Of a DNA stretch of 9,067 bases, positions 1 to 6,611 are shown piece after piece. The DNA comes from Halobacteriovoraceae bacterium (GTDB lineage: Bacteria > Bdellovibrionota > Bacteriovoracia > Bacteriovoracales > Bacteriovoracaceae). Location of the stretch: assembly GCA_018663815.1 (NCBI GenBank), contig JABJPQ010000035.1, positions 1 through 9,067 on the forward strand, read 5' to 3'. The first letter of the stretch is position 1. The number at the start of each line of letters is the position of its first letter. The notes below the pieces were generated by a model, which had not been told where the DNA came from, ran no database searches, and saw only the letters and a list, made by a program, of their open reading frames with translations. The position numbers were made by a program, and so were the translations under genes.

Positions 1-1
1 T

Positions 2-769
2 GGAGTTAATACACTTTTTAATGCTTTGTTAAATAACCAAGGCTTTAGAGAGTTGGATTTTTCTTCGTTAAAGCTCACCCTTGGTGGTGGAATGGCCGTT
101 CAAAAAGCAGTTGCAGAGCAATGGAAAAGCGTGACGGGCCAGCCTTTAATAGAAGCCTATGGCCTTACTGAAACATCTCCAGCTGCTTGTATGAACCCTC
201 TTGATCTTAAAGGATTTAATGGAAAAATAGGTTTACCGATTTCATCAACCGAAATTAAAGTTTTAGATGATGATGAGAATGAAGTGCCAATAGGAGAGGC
301 CGGAGAGTTGGCCATAAAGGGTCCACAAGTGATGCGTGGATATTGGCAGCTAGATGATGAAACTGCTAAGGTCATGACAAAAGATGGTTTCTTTAAAACA
401 GGGGATATCGGTGTCGTTGATGAACAAGGTTATTTTAAAATAGTTGATAGAAAAAAAGACATGATCCTCGTTTCAGGTTTTAACGTTTATCCCAATGAAG
501 TTGAAGATGTTGTTGTTACACACCCTGGGGTCTTAGAAGCTGCTGCCATTGGTGTACCTCATGAAAAATCTGGTGAAATCGTTAAGATATTTATCGTTAA
601 AAAAGACCAAGCATTAACTGAAGCTGATGTTATTGAGCATTGCCGTAAAGATCTTACAGGTTATAAAGTACCTAAAATGGTCGAGTTTAGAGAGGATCTA
701 CCAAAAAGTAATGTTGGTAAAATTCTTAGAAAAGACTTGAGAAATGAAGAAATAGCTAAAAAACAATGA
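2..769 (+). CDS. fadD: Long-chain fatty acid--CoA ligase, C-terminal part (5' end cut by window edge)
   Basis: Activates long-chain fatty acids to acyl-CoA using ATP and CoA, feeding beta-oxidation or lipid synthesis; FadD acts at the inner face of the cytoplasmic membrane. The reading frame is open from base 2, so 255 C-terminal residues are visible; the family is about 560 long and the N-terminal half lies outside the window. Seen in order: GGGM near base 80, the adenylation motif YGLTET from base 158, KTGD near 395, [18 protein letters not shown] from about 443 (the fatty-acyl-CoA synthetase signature region), and [10 protein letters not shown] near the end, whose GK lysine (codon at 719) matches the conserved catalytic lysine of the C-terminal subdomain. 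The wording is very close to Escherichia coli FadD as I recall it, so the name is firm. A TTG at base 26 is not the real start, because homology continues upstream of it. It is not obviously linked to the che genes downstream. Confidence 0.95.
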   Translation, partial: GVNTLFNALLNNQGFRELDFSSLKLTLGGGMAVQKAVAEQWKSVTGQPLIEAYGLTETSPAACMNPLDLKGFNGKIGLPISSTEIKVLDDDENEVPIGEAGELAIKGPQVMRGYWQLDDETAKVMTKDGFFKTGDIGVVDEQGYFKIVDRKKDMILVSGFNVYPNEVEDVVVTHPGVLEAAAIGVPHEKSGEIVKIFIVKKDQALTEADVIEHCRKDLTGYKVPKMVEFREDLPKSNVGKILRKDLRNEEIAKKQ

Positions 770-784
770 CTTTAGTCACTTTTT
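767..784 (+). terminator. Possible weak intrinsic terminator overlapping the fadD stop codon
   Basis: The fadD TGA stop is the first three bases of an inverted repeat, tgac-ttta-gtca (767-778), followed by C and a run of five T (780-784). The arms can be written as five bases with a two-base loop, or four bases with a four-base loop. The stem is short and only half GC, so termination would be weak. Its place at the gene end, before a different functional unit, is the main support. Confidence 0.3.
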
Positions 785-878
785 GTTAAGTAGCCTAATC
801 TTCATTAAAACTCATAATAAATCTTAGTTTTTTGACTCTTTTATTTTAGAAAACCATGCTACTTACCGACATGTATGC
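785..878 (+). promoter_or_regulatory. fadD-cheA spacer, presumed to hold the che operon promoter
   Basis: This AT-rich spacer must hold the che operon promoter unless cheA is read through from fadD. The best sigma70-like candidate is TTGACT (832-837; five of six to consensus) with a 17-base spacer to CATGCT (855-860; only three of six), so the -10 is poor. No sigma28 flagellar box (TAAA plus GCCGATAA) was convincing; the nearest string, ACCGACAT at 865-872, lacks a matching -35. No Shine-Dalgarno sequence precedes the cheA ATG. Instead, ATG triplets at 871, 875 and 879 lie in three different frames; the first two open mini-ORFs of 10 and 5 codons that end inside cheA. Confidence 0.3.
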
Positions 879-2717
879 ATGGAAGATTTTGAAAATGAAC
901 TAAAATTAGATTTTTTGGATGAAGCAAACCAGCTTCTAGAGAGTACGGAACAAGCTTTCCTACAACTTGAAAATGATTTGCAAAACAAAGACCTCATAGA
1001 TGAAATATTTCGTTTTGCACATAATTTAAAAGGAACCTCAAGGGCCGTTGGTTTTGGAGTTGTTGCTGAATTTACGCACGAAGTAGAAAATCTCATCTTA
1101 AAGATTAAGCAAGACGAAATTGAAATTAATGATCATGTTGTTTCAATTCTCTTAGAGTGTAACGATCATATTTCAATGATGATTACAGATCTACAAGATG
1201 ATTTTTCAAAAACATTTGATAGTGCGGAGCTTATATCAAAAGTTCAACAGGCCATAGCTGGTGATGCAGTTATTGACAACGAAGAAATTGATGAAGAAGA
1301 AGTAGATGATGAAGCCATTGCACAAGAAATAGAGGACATGGGTGACTTTGAAGCCGACGATGAACTCATAAATAAAGAATTACTTGCTGAATTAGAGGCT
1401 TTAGAAGTACCTAAAGAAAACGTGATCGAGGTTTTTGAGGGTAGTCAAAATATAACAAATAAAACGGTTCCGATTGAAGAGAAAAAAACTGAGAATAAGC
1501 CCAAACTTAATAACGATAAAAAGGTTGAAAAGGACGAAAATATTCGTGTTTCTCTTTCAAGGGTTGAAACATTAAATAATTTCGTTGGAGAGCTTGTCAT
1601 TTTACAATCTGTTTTGGAGCAACAAAACCTTTCCGAAGATAAGAAAGATGATCTGTCAGTAAAGTCCATTAGCCAGCTAGGAAAACTATGTAAAGAGATT
1701 CAAGAAATCTCAATGAGCTTAAGAATGGTTCCAGTAAAATCAACACTCCAAAAAATGAGTCGAATTGTTAGAGACACATCAAAAGCCTTGGATAAAAAAG
1801 TAAATCTTATACTCAAGGGTGAAAATACCGAAATTGATAAAACAGTACTTGAATTATTAGCTGACCCACTTGTCCATATTGTACGAAATGCTGTTGACCA
1901 TGGTCTTGAGTCAACCCAAGGACGTCTTGATGCTGGGAAGAGTGAGGCCGGAAATATTATTATTGATGCCTACCATGAAGGGAACTACCTTGCTATTGAT
2001 GTAATCGATGATGGCAATGGTATAAATGCAGACGTCATAAAACAAATTGCTATTGATAAAAAAATTATAAATGCCAACTCAACCATTTCTGATGATGATG
2101 TTATACAACTCATTTTTCATCCAGGATTTTCGACTAAAGAGCAAGTTTCAGAAGTCAGTGGTCGTGGTGTTGGTATGGATGTTGTTAAAACGAATATTGA
2201 TAAATTAACTGGTGATGTTAGAGTGAGCACACAAGTTGGTGTTGGTTCTACATTTAAGATTGTTTTGCCTTTAACGATGGCCATAATCGAGGGGCTAGTA
2301 ACATCTGTTGGTGAAGATAAATTTGTTGTGCCTATCAATCAAGTACAAGAATCATTAAAACCACAAAAAGATGATATCCACTTTGCTTCAGGTTTAGGAG
2401 AATGCTTAAACCTAAGAGGAGAGGTCCTTCCCATTAAAAAAGTTTCAAGTTTATTGAAATTAGCAAAAAATGATAAATCAATTGAAGAACAAATTATTAT
2501 TATTGTAAAAGGTAAGCAAGGTCTTATCGCAGTTGCCGTAGATGATATTCTTCAACAACAACAAGTTGTGATTAAAAAACTTGGTGATGAAATTAAAGAC
2601 CAAAAAGGTTTTATGGGAAGCTCTATTCTTGGAGACGGTAAACCTGTTTTTATTATCGATATGGAAGCATTATGTGTGAGTTCACAAACAAAAATGAAAA
2701 TGCCAAAAGCTGCATAA
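879..2717 (+). CDS. cheA: Chemotaxis sensor histidine kinase CheA (no recognisable P2 domain)
   Basis: CheA autophosphorylates in complex with receptors and CheW and passes the phosphate to receiver domains. The protein is 612 residues. P1/HPt spans about 1-110, with the phosphoacceptor His48 in RFAHNLKGTSRAVGF. A linker at about 110-220 is low-complexity and very acidic (26 Asp/Glu among residues 129-188). P3 dimerisation begins at NIRVSLSRVETLNNFVGEL (221). The P4 ATPase has the N box VRNAVDHGLE (Asn337), the DDGNGI box (377-382) and GRGVGMDVV (428-436). The P5 CheW-like domain runs from about 465 to 605 and includes LNLRGEVLPIKK. The CheY/CheB-docking P2 domain found in enteric CheA is not visible; the acidic linker sits in its place. 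ATG 879 is chosen because P1 homology starts at once and His48 is at the usual number, although no Shine-Dalgarno sequence precedes it. It is the first gene of the che operon, 10 bases before cheW. Confidence 0.96.
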   Translation: MEDFENELKLDFLDEANQLLESTEQAFLQLENDLQNKDLIDEIFRFAHNLKGTSRAVGFGVVAEFTHEVENLILKIKQDEIEINDHVVSILLECNDHISMMITDLQDDFSKTFDSAELISKVQQAIAGDAVIDNEEIDEEEVDDEAIAQEIEDMGDFEADDELINKELLAELEALEVPKENVIEVFEGSQNITNKTVPIEEKKTENKPKLNNDKKVEKDENIRVSLSRVETLNNFVGELVILQSVLEQQNLSEDKKDDLSVKSISQLGKLCKEIQEISMSLRMVPVKSTLQKMSRIVRDTSKALDKKVNLILKGENTEIDKTVLELLADPLVHIVRNAVDHGLESTQGRLDAGKSEAGNIIIDAYHEGNYLAIDVIDDGNGINADVIKQIAIDKKIINANSTISDDDVIQLIFHPGFSTKEQVSEVSGRGVGMDVVKTNIDKLTGDVRVSTQVGVGSTFKIVLPLTMAIIEGLVTSVGEDKFVVPINQVQESLKPQKDDIHFASGLGECLNLRGEVLPIKKVSSLLKLAKNDKSIEEQIIIIVKGKQGLIAVAVDDILQQQQVVIKKLGDEIKDQKGFMGSSILGDGKPVFIIDMEALCVSSQTKMKMPKAA

Positions 2718-2727
2718 GAGGGACAAT

Positions 2728-3222
2728 ATGACTGATCAATTTAAAAATGAATTAAGTACTCAAGGTTATAATCGTTTTATTGAGTTTAGCCTTGGAGGTG
2801 AGGACTATGCAGTACCTCTTTTAATGGTTAGAGAAGTTATTTCTATTCCTGAAACAACTCCAATTCCAAAAGCACCGAAACACTTTGTAGGACTTATGAA
2901 CTTAAGAGGTCAGGTTATTTCAATCGTTGATCTAAAAAGTAAGTTAACGATTAAAAAAAATGAAGACTCGCCTGAGTCCGCTGTTATTATAGTCGACTTT
3001 GATGGTGCCAATATAGGAATTATCGTTGATTCAATTAATAAAGTATTAACTTTCCCAAAGTCAGAGATTCAAGAAGTTGCAGATTTAAACTCTCAAGTAA
3101 AGGCTGATTTTATCTTCGGTATTTATAAGAAAGAGAAGGGATTAACTGTACTTCTTGATATTGCAAAATGCTTAGATGTGAAAGATTACGATGTATTAAA
3201 AGCCCTTGACCAAGCAGCTTAA
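2728..3222 (+). CDS. cheW: Chemotaxis coupling protein CheW
   Basis: CheW is a cytoplasmic adaptor that links chemoreceptor tips to the CheA P5 domain in the signalling array. The 164-residue protein is a single CheW-like domain of normal length. Landmarks are FIEFSLGGEDYAVPLLMVREV (18-38, given here as the opening strand region), the diagnostic GLMNLRGQVISIVDLK (55-70), and a second half with IVDFDGANIGIIVDSINKV. The start is set by a good ribosome-binding site, AGAGGGA (2717-2723), four bases before ATG 2728; this site begins on the last base of the cheA stop codon. The 10-base gap from cheA implies co-transcription and matching production of kinase and adaptor. Nothing is missing or odd in the domain. 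Confidence 0.96.
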   Translation: MTDQFKNELSTQGYNRFIEFSLGGEDYAVPLLMVREVISIPETTPIPKAPKHFVGLMNLRGQVISIVDLKSKLTIKKNEDSPESAVIIVDFDGANIGIIVDSINKVLTFPKSEIQEVADLNSQVKADFIFGIYKKEKGLTVLLDIAKCLDVKDYDVLKALDQAA

Positions 3223-3238
3223 AGCATAGAGGTTCATT

Positions 3239-5119
3239 ATGTCAGCAGTTCAAAAAACTAGTCCGCATTTTTGGCCAGTTATCGATTATGCCATCAAACA
3301 TGTTACCAAAATATCTGGTAACTCGTACACTGAGCAGCATCATTTTTTTATAGAGACAAAAATAAAAAAAAGGATGATCGATTTAAAAATTAATAACCCT
3401 GATGATTATCTGGCTTATGTACGTGATCATCAAAAAGTTGAAAATGAATATTTTGTATCGCAACTAACAACTCATTATACATTTTTCTTTAGAGAATTTC
3501 TGCATTTCGAATATTTACAATTAAATTTGCCCAAGATTGTTGAAAATCTTCGTGAGAAAAGAAAAAAAACACTTAATATTTTATGTTTGGCCTGTTCTCG
3601 TGGGCATGAAGTCTACTCAGTAGGTATGTTTTTTGAGCATCATTTAAAACAACTTGGAAATGATGGTATCGATTATAAAATTCATGGTATTGATATCGAT
3701 CCTGAGTCTGTTAAAATTGCAAAAAATGGTGTTTATCGATATAGTGAGATTAAAATGATACCAATGAAATACCTTGGAGATCATTGGCAAAAAGGATCAG
3801 GTGATATATCACATTTTGTTAAGATGAAAAAAACGATCAAGGATCGCTGCTCATTTAGCTCTGGAAGTATTTTAGAGTTGAATAAAGAATTAAAGCATAA
3901 ATATGATATTATTTTTTGTCGAAATGTATTCATCTATTTTGAAGAGCCACAAGTTAAGAAAATAAGTCGAGGCATACTGGAATATCTTACTCCTGAGGGG
4001 GTGTTTTTTACAGGTGTCTCAGAGTCATTAAGTTCAATGGACCTTCCTATAGATGTTCATGGTCCCTCAATTTACGGTCATAAAACAGAAAAAATTATAG
4101 AAGCTTCACCTAAAATCAGTCGTGTTGCCCTTGTGAAACCGGTCGAGGTTTTGCAGCCGACTTATAACTTACCTAATCCTATTAAAGTTCTCTGCGTTGA
4201 TGATTCAAAAATAATTCTATCGCTTTTGAAAAAAATAATAAATTCAAAATCAGGATATGAAGTTGTAGGTACCGCTGAAAATGGTATTGAAGCAAATGAT
4301 TTTTTAAAATCTAACGATGTTGATATGATAACACTCGATATTCATATGCCAAAAATGGACGGTATCACTTACTTAGAAAAATATTATTCAAAAGATCATC
4401 CACCCGTTATTATCGTTTCTTCTGTATCACGGGAGGATGCATCTCAGGCGATGAAAGGTATTCGCTTAGGAGCAAGTGATTATATTGAGAAGCCATCCTT
4501 GGAGGACTTTGCATCGAAAGGTGACGAGATCTGTACAAAATTAAAGTCTGCAGTTATTGAGAAGAAGTTGGGACACCTTCATACCGGTTTTGCTAGAATT
4601 GATAATGATTTTAAAAGTAAAGTTATGGAGAATAGTGATCGCTATTTTTATGCTATCTATGCACAATATAGTGATAGAAAGAAGATAACTCATATAATTA
4701 AAGAACTTTCCTTAGATAAAAACTTTCCGCCTACTTTTATCTTTTTTGAAGGTAGCTATAATATGTTGGATGAAATTGTGGCAAAGCTTAAACGATCCTT
4801 TACCTGTGGTGTTGAAATGATACCAACTGGAGAGAGTAAGTTCAAATCTAGTACCGTATATATTGGTGATTTCAAAGAAAGCTTTGATCGGATATATTCA
4901 ACGCTAAGTTCAAAAACAAGTTCGTTAATGGCCATAGGGCATCACTCAGAAACAGCAGTGAATATGATAAACACAAGTAAGGTTCAAAATTTACTTTTAG
5001 ATGATGTCAATTTTGTTGAAGAAAATGCCACGAGTGCATTAAAATCAAAGGCCGTAGACATAGGTCCTTACACAAGCTTTGCTTATCAAGCTAAACACTT
5101 TGTCCTAAAGGATGAATAG
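3239..5119 (+). CDS. cheR: CheR methyltransferase fused to a receiver domain and a degenerate CheB-like C-terminus
   Basis: CheR transfers methyl groups from S-adenosylmethionine to receptor glutamates for adaptation. At 626 residues this is over twice the usual CheR length (about 280). Residues 1-285 are CheR: TTHYTFFFRE (77-86), SAM-loop variant ACSRGHEVYS (118-127; enteric form CSTGEEPYS), GIDIDPE (150-156), DIIFCRNVFIYF (223-234) and GVSES (259-263). Residues 314-440 are a complete receiver: DD 321-322, phosphoacceptor Asp367 in TLDIHMPKMDG, Ser394 and Lys418 in EKPS. Residues 467-626 follow the strand pattern of a CheB methylesterase domain (FYAIYAQYSD, PPTFIFFEGS, VYIGD, LMAIGHHSETAVNM), but the Ser, His and Asp positions hold Gln476, Glu504 and Glu571. 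Calling this a dead CheB domain is inference; the CheR and receiver calls are firm. The start has AGAGG at 3228-3232, six bases upstream. It lies 16 bases after cheW and 3 before cheB. Confidence 0.92.
   Translation: MSAVQKTSPHFWPVIDYAIKHVTKISGNSYTEQHHFFIETKIKKRMIDLKINNPDDYLAYVRDHQKVENEYFVSQLTTHYTFFFREFLHFEYLQLNLPKIVENLREKRKKTLNILCLACSRGHEVYSVGMFFEHHLKQLGNDGIDYKIHGIDIDPESVKIAKNGVYRYSEIKMIPMKYLGDHWQKGSGDISHFVKMKKTIKDRCSFSSGSILELNKELKHKYDIIFCRNVFIYFEEPQVKKISRGILEYLTPEGVFFTGVSESLSSMDLPIDVHGPSIYGHKTEKIIEASPKISRVALVKPVEVLQPTYNLPNPIKVLCVDDSKIILSLLKKIINSKSGYEVVGTAENGIEANDFLKSNDVDMITLDIHMPKMDGITYLEKYYSKDHPPVIIVSSVSREDASQAMKGIRLGASDYIEKPSLEDFASKGDEICTKLKSAVIEKKLGHLHTGFARIDNDFKSKVMENSDRYFYAIYAQYSDRKKITHIIKELSLDKNFPPTFIFFEGSYNMLDEIVAKLKRSFTCGVEMIPTGESKFKSSTVYIGDFKESFDRIYSTLSSKTSSLMAIGHHSETAVNMINTSKVQNLLLDDVNFVEENATSALKSKAVDIGPYTSFAYQAKHFVLKDE
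5107..5112 (+). promoter_or_regulatory. Ribosome-binding site of cheB inside the end of cheR
   Basis: AAAGGA lies in the last codons of cheR, ten bases before ATG 5123. The cheR stop (TAG 5117-5119) falls between this site and the cheB start, so translation of cheB is probably coupled to that of cheR. This site favours ATG 5123 over the next in-frame ATG at 5405, which has no purine-rich site before it, so the N-terminal extension of CheB is most likely translated. Confidence 0.6.
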
Positions 5120-5122
5120 AAG

Positions 5123-6505
5123 ATGATTTTCACAGCTAAAAATACACATGTGTTAAAAAGGACTGTTCAAAATGATGTTTTTATATCATTTCAATCAGAA
5201 AATGACTCCTGTGCAGTCTTAGAACCTGTCTCAAGTATATCTGATGCACTTTTAAGTCAATTGAACAGTAACCTTAAACCACGCATCATTAAAATTATTT
5301 CAAATAAAACTAACTATCATTCGTTAGAGAAATTACTCTTTAAGTATTGCAAGGACATTAAGTTTATTCAAAGAGAATTTCATTATGAACTTTACTATCG
5401 ACCAATGCCTGCGAGTTTAAAGGTGTCTGTAGAGTCACAAAATAATATCTCAAATATTAATAAAAAAATTAAGGTTCTTATTATAGATGACTCAAAAACA
5501 ATTTGTAATTTATTGACAAAAATTATTTCAATGGATGATGAGTTGGAAGTTGTCGGCACTGTCAATGATCCTTTAAAGGCCGAGGACTCGATCAAAAAAC
5601 TTAAACCAGATGTTTTAACACTAGATATTCACATGCCTAATATGAACGGTGTGGAACTATTAAAAAAGATTAATCCGATCTATAAAATCCCTACCATTAT
5701 GATTAGTTCTATTTCTATTCAAGAGGGTCCTTTGGTTCTAGATGCCTTGGAAAACGGAGCTATGGATTATATTCAAAAACCGGATATGGCGAATTTCTCT
5801 GTTGTGGCAAAAGAAATCAATTTTAAAATTAAAACAACTTCAAAAGCTATATTTCAAAACTCTAATAGTTTAATTAAAAAAGTTCGCACTCAAAAGAGTT
5901 TTAATACAAGTGATTTTTTAGTTGTTATTGGTGCTTCAACTGGTGGTACCAAAGCATTACAAAAAGTATTGGAAGCCTTTCCCAGTAATATTCCACCAGT
6001 TCTGATTGTTCAACATATACCGGCCGAGTTTTCTAAAGCTTTTGCAGACAGGTTAAATACATTAACACCATTTTTGGTTAAAGAAGCCCAGGATGGAGAT
6101 GAAGTTGTCTCTAACCAGATCCTTATTGCAGCTGGTGGGAAACAGATGAGGTTTATTAGTCGCGGAAATAAAATGTTTGTGGAGTTAAATGATGATGATC
6201 CAGTCAATAGGTTTAAACCATCTGTTGACTATTTATTTAATTCGGTTGCAGATTCTAAAGTAGAAAAATATATTGTTAGTGCCATTTTTACAGGTATGGG
6301 AAATGATGGAGCCGCTGGCATGAAATATCTAAAAGAAAAAAAACATGCAATCACTATCGCTCAAAATGAGAGCAGTTGTGTTGTTTTTGGCATGCCTAAA
6401 GAAGCGATAAAAACAGGCAGTGTTGACCATATTGTAGACCTGGAAGATGCAGCAGCATCAATAATTGAAGCCTGCTCATATAAAGAATTTAAAAAAGCAC
6501 TCTAG
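5123..6505 (+). CDS. cheB: Protein-glutamate methylesterase CheB with an extra N-terminal domain
   Basis: CheB removes methyl groups from receptor glutamates (and can deamidate glutamines), opposing CheR; its receiver relieves inhibition when phosphorylated by CheA. The 460-residue protein is about 110 longer than a standard CheB. Residues 1-113 are an extension I do not firmly recognise; its pattern (RTVQNDVFISFQ, SCAVLEP, KPRIIKII, YELYYRPMPASLKVSV) faintly recalls CheD without the active Cys and His. The receiver spans 116-240: DD 122-123, phosphoacceptor Asp168 in TLDIHMPNMNG, Ser195 and Lys219. The methylesterase domain spans 264-452 and has the whole triad: Ser272 in GASTGG, His298 in VQHIP, Asp395 in GMGNDGAAGM. 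CheB activity is therefore expected. It is the last gene of the che operon, three bases after cheR, and no strong terminator follows. Confidence 0.95.
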   Translation: MIFTAKNTHVLKRTVQNDVFISFQSENDSCAVLEPVSSISDALLSQLNSNLKPRIIKIISNKTNYHSLEKLLFKYCKDIKFIQREFHYELYYRPMPASLKVSVESQNNISNINKKIKVLIIDDSKTICNLLTKIISMDDELEVVGTVNDPLKAEDSIKKLKPDVLTLDIHMPNMNGVELLKKINPIYKIPTIMISSISIQEGPLVLDALENGAMDYIQKPDMANFSVVAKEINFKIKTTSKAIFQNSNSLIKKVRTQKSFNTSDFLVVIGASTGGTKALQKVLEAFPSNIPPVLIVQHIPAEFSKAFADRLNTLTPFLVKEAQDGDEVVSNQILIAAGGKQMRFISRGNKMFVELNDDDPVNRFKPSVDYLFNSVADSKVEKYIVSAIFTGMGNDGAAGMKYLKEKKHAITIAQNESSCVVFGMPKEAIKTGSVDHIVDLEDAAASIIEACSYKEFKKAL

Positions 6506-6561
6506 CAGCTGACACAAATTATGCTCACAATTACGCGCTATTCGTAGAAAAGTCCTTAAAT

Positions 6562-6590
6562 TTGCACTAGATCTGGTTATATTTTATAAT
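6562..6590 (+). promoter_or_regulatory. Probable sigma70-type promoter of the secreted-protein gene
   Basis: A perfect TATAAT (6585-6590) lies 17 bases downstream of TTGCAC (6562-6567). The -35 keeps only the TTG of the consensus, so the call rests on the -10 and the ideal spacing. Transcription would start near 6597, giving a leader of about 15 bases with an AGGA ribosome site (6604-6607) before ATG 6612. This makes the downstream gene a separate unit from cheB. The rest of the spacer (6506-6561) has only a six-pair bulged stem (6503-6509 with 6535-6540) and no T run, so I call no terminator there. Confidence 0.55.
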
Positions 6591-6611
6591 AAATCAACCG
6601 ATTAGGAAGAC

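Noticed and set aside
846..872. Possible sigma28 flagellar promoter before cheA.
   Set aside because: ACCGACAT matches only five of eight positions of the -10, there is no TAAA-type -35 at the right distance, and it would put transcription start at or beyond the ATG.
1445..1669. Minus-strand open frame of 74 codons opposite the cheA linker, and similar ones at 157-375, 863-1096, 2117-2338, 5395-5595 and 6010-6207.
   Set aside because: All are antisense shadows of clear coding regions without independent support.
5405..6505. Alternative shorter cheB starting at Met95.
   Set aside because: No purine-rich site precedes ATG 5405, while ATG 5123 has AAAGGA at a workable distance and sits three bases after cheR.
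6518..6534. On the minus strand AATTGTGAGC matches ten bases of the lac operator, and it also recalls half of a CRP site.
   Set aside because: The second half does not match either a symmetric operator or TGTGA-N6-TCACA, and no related regulator is nearby. Most likely chance in AT-rich sequence.
6503..6540. Possible terminator hairpin after cheB (tagc..gcta).
   Set aside because: Six pairs with a bulge, a 25-base loop and no T run; too weak to call.
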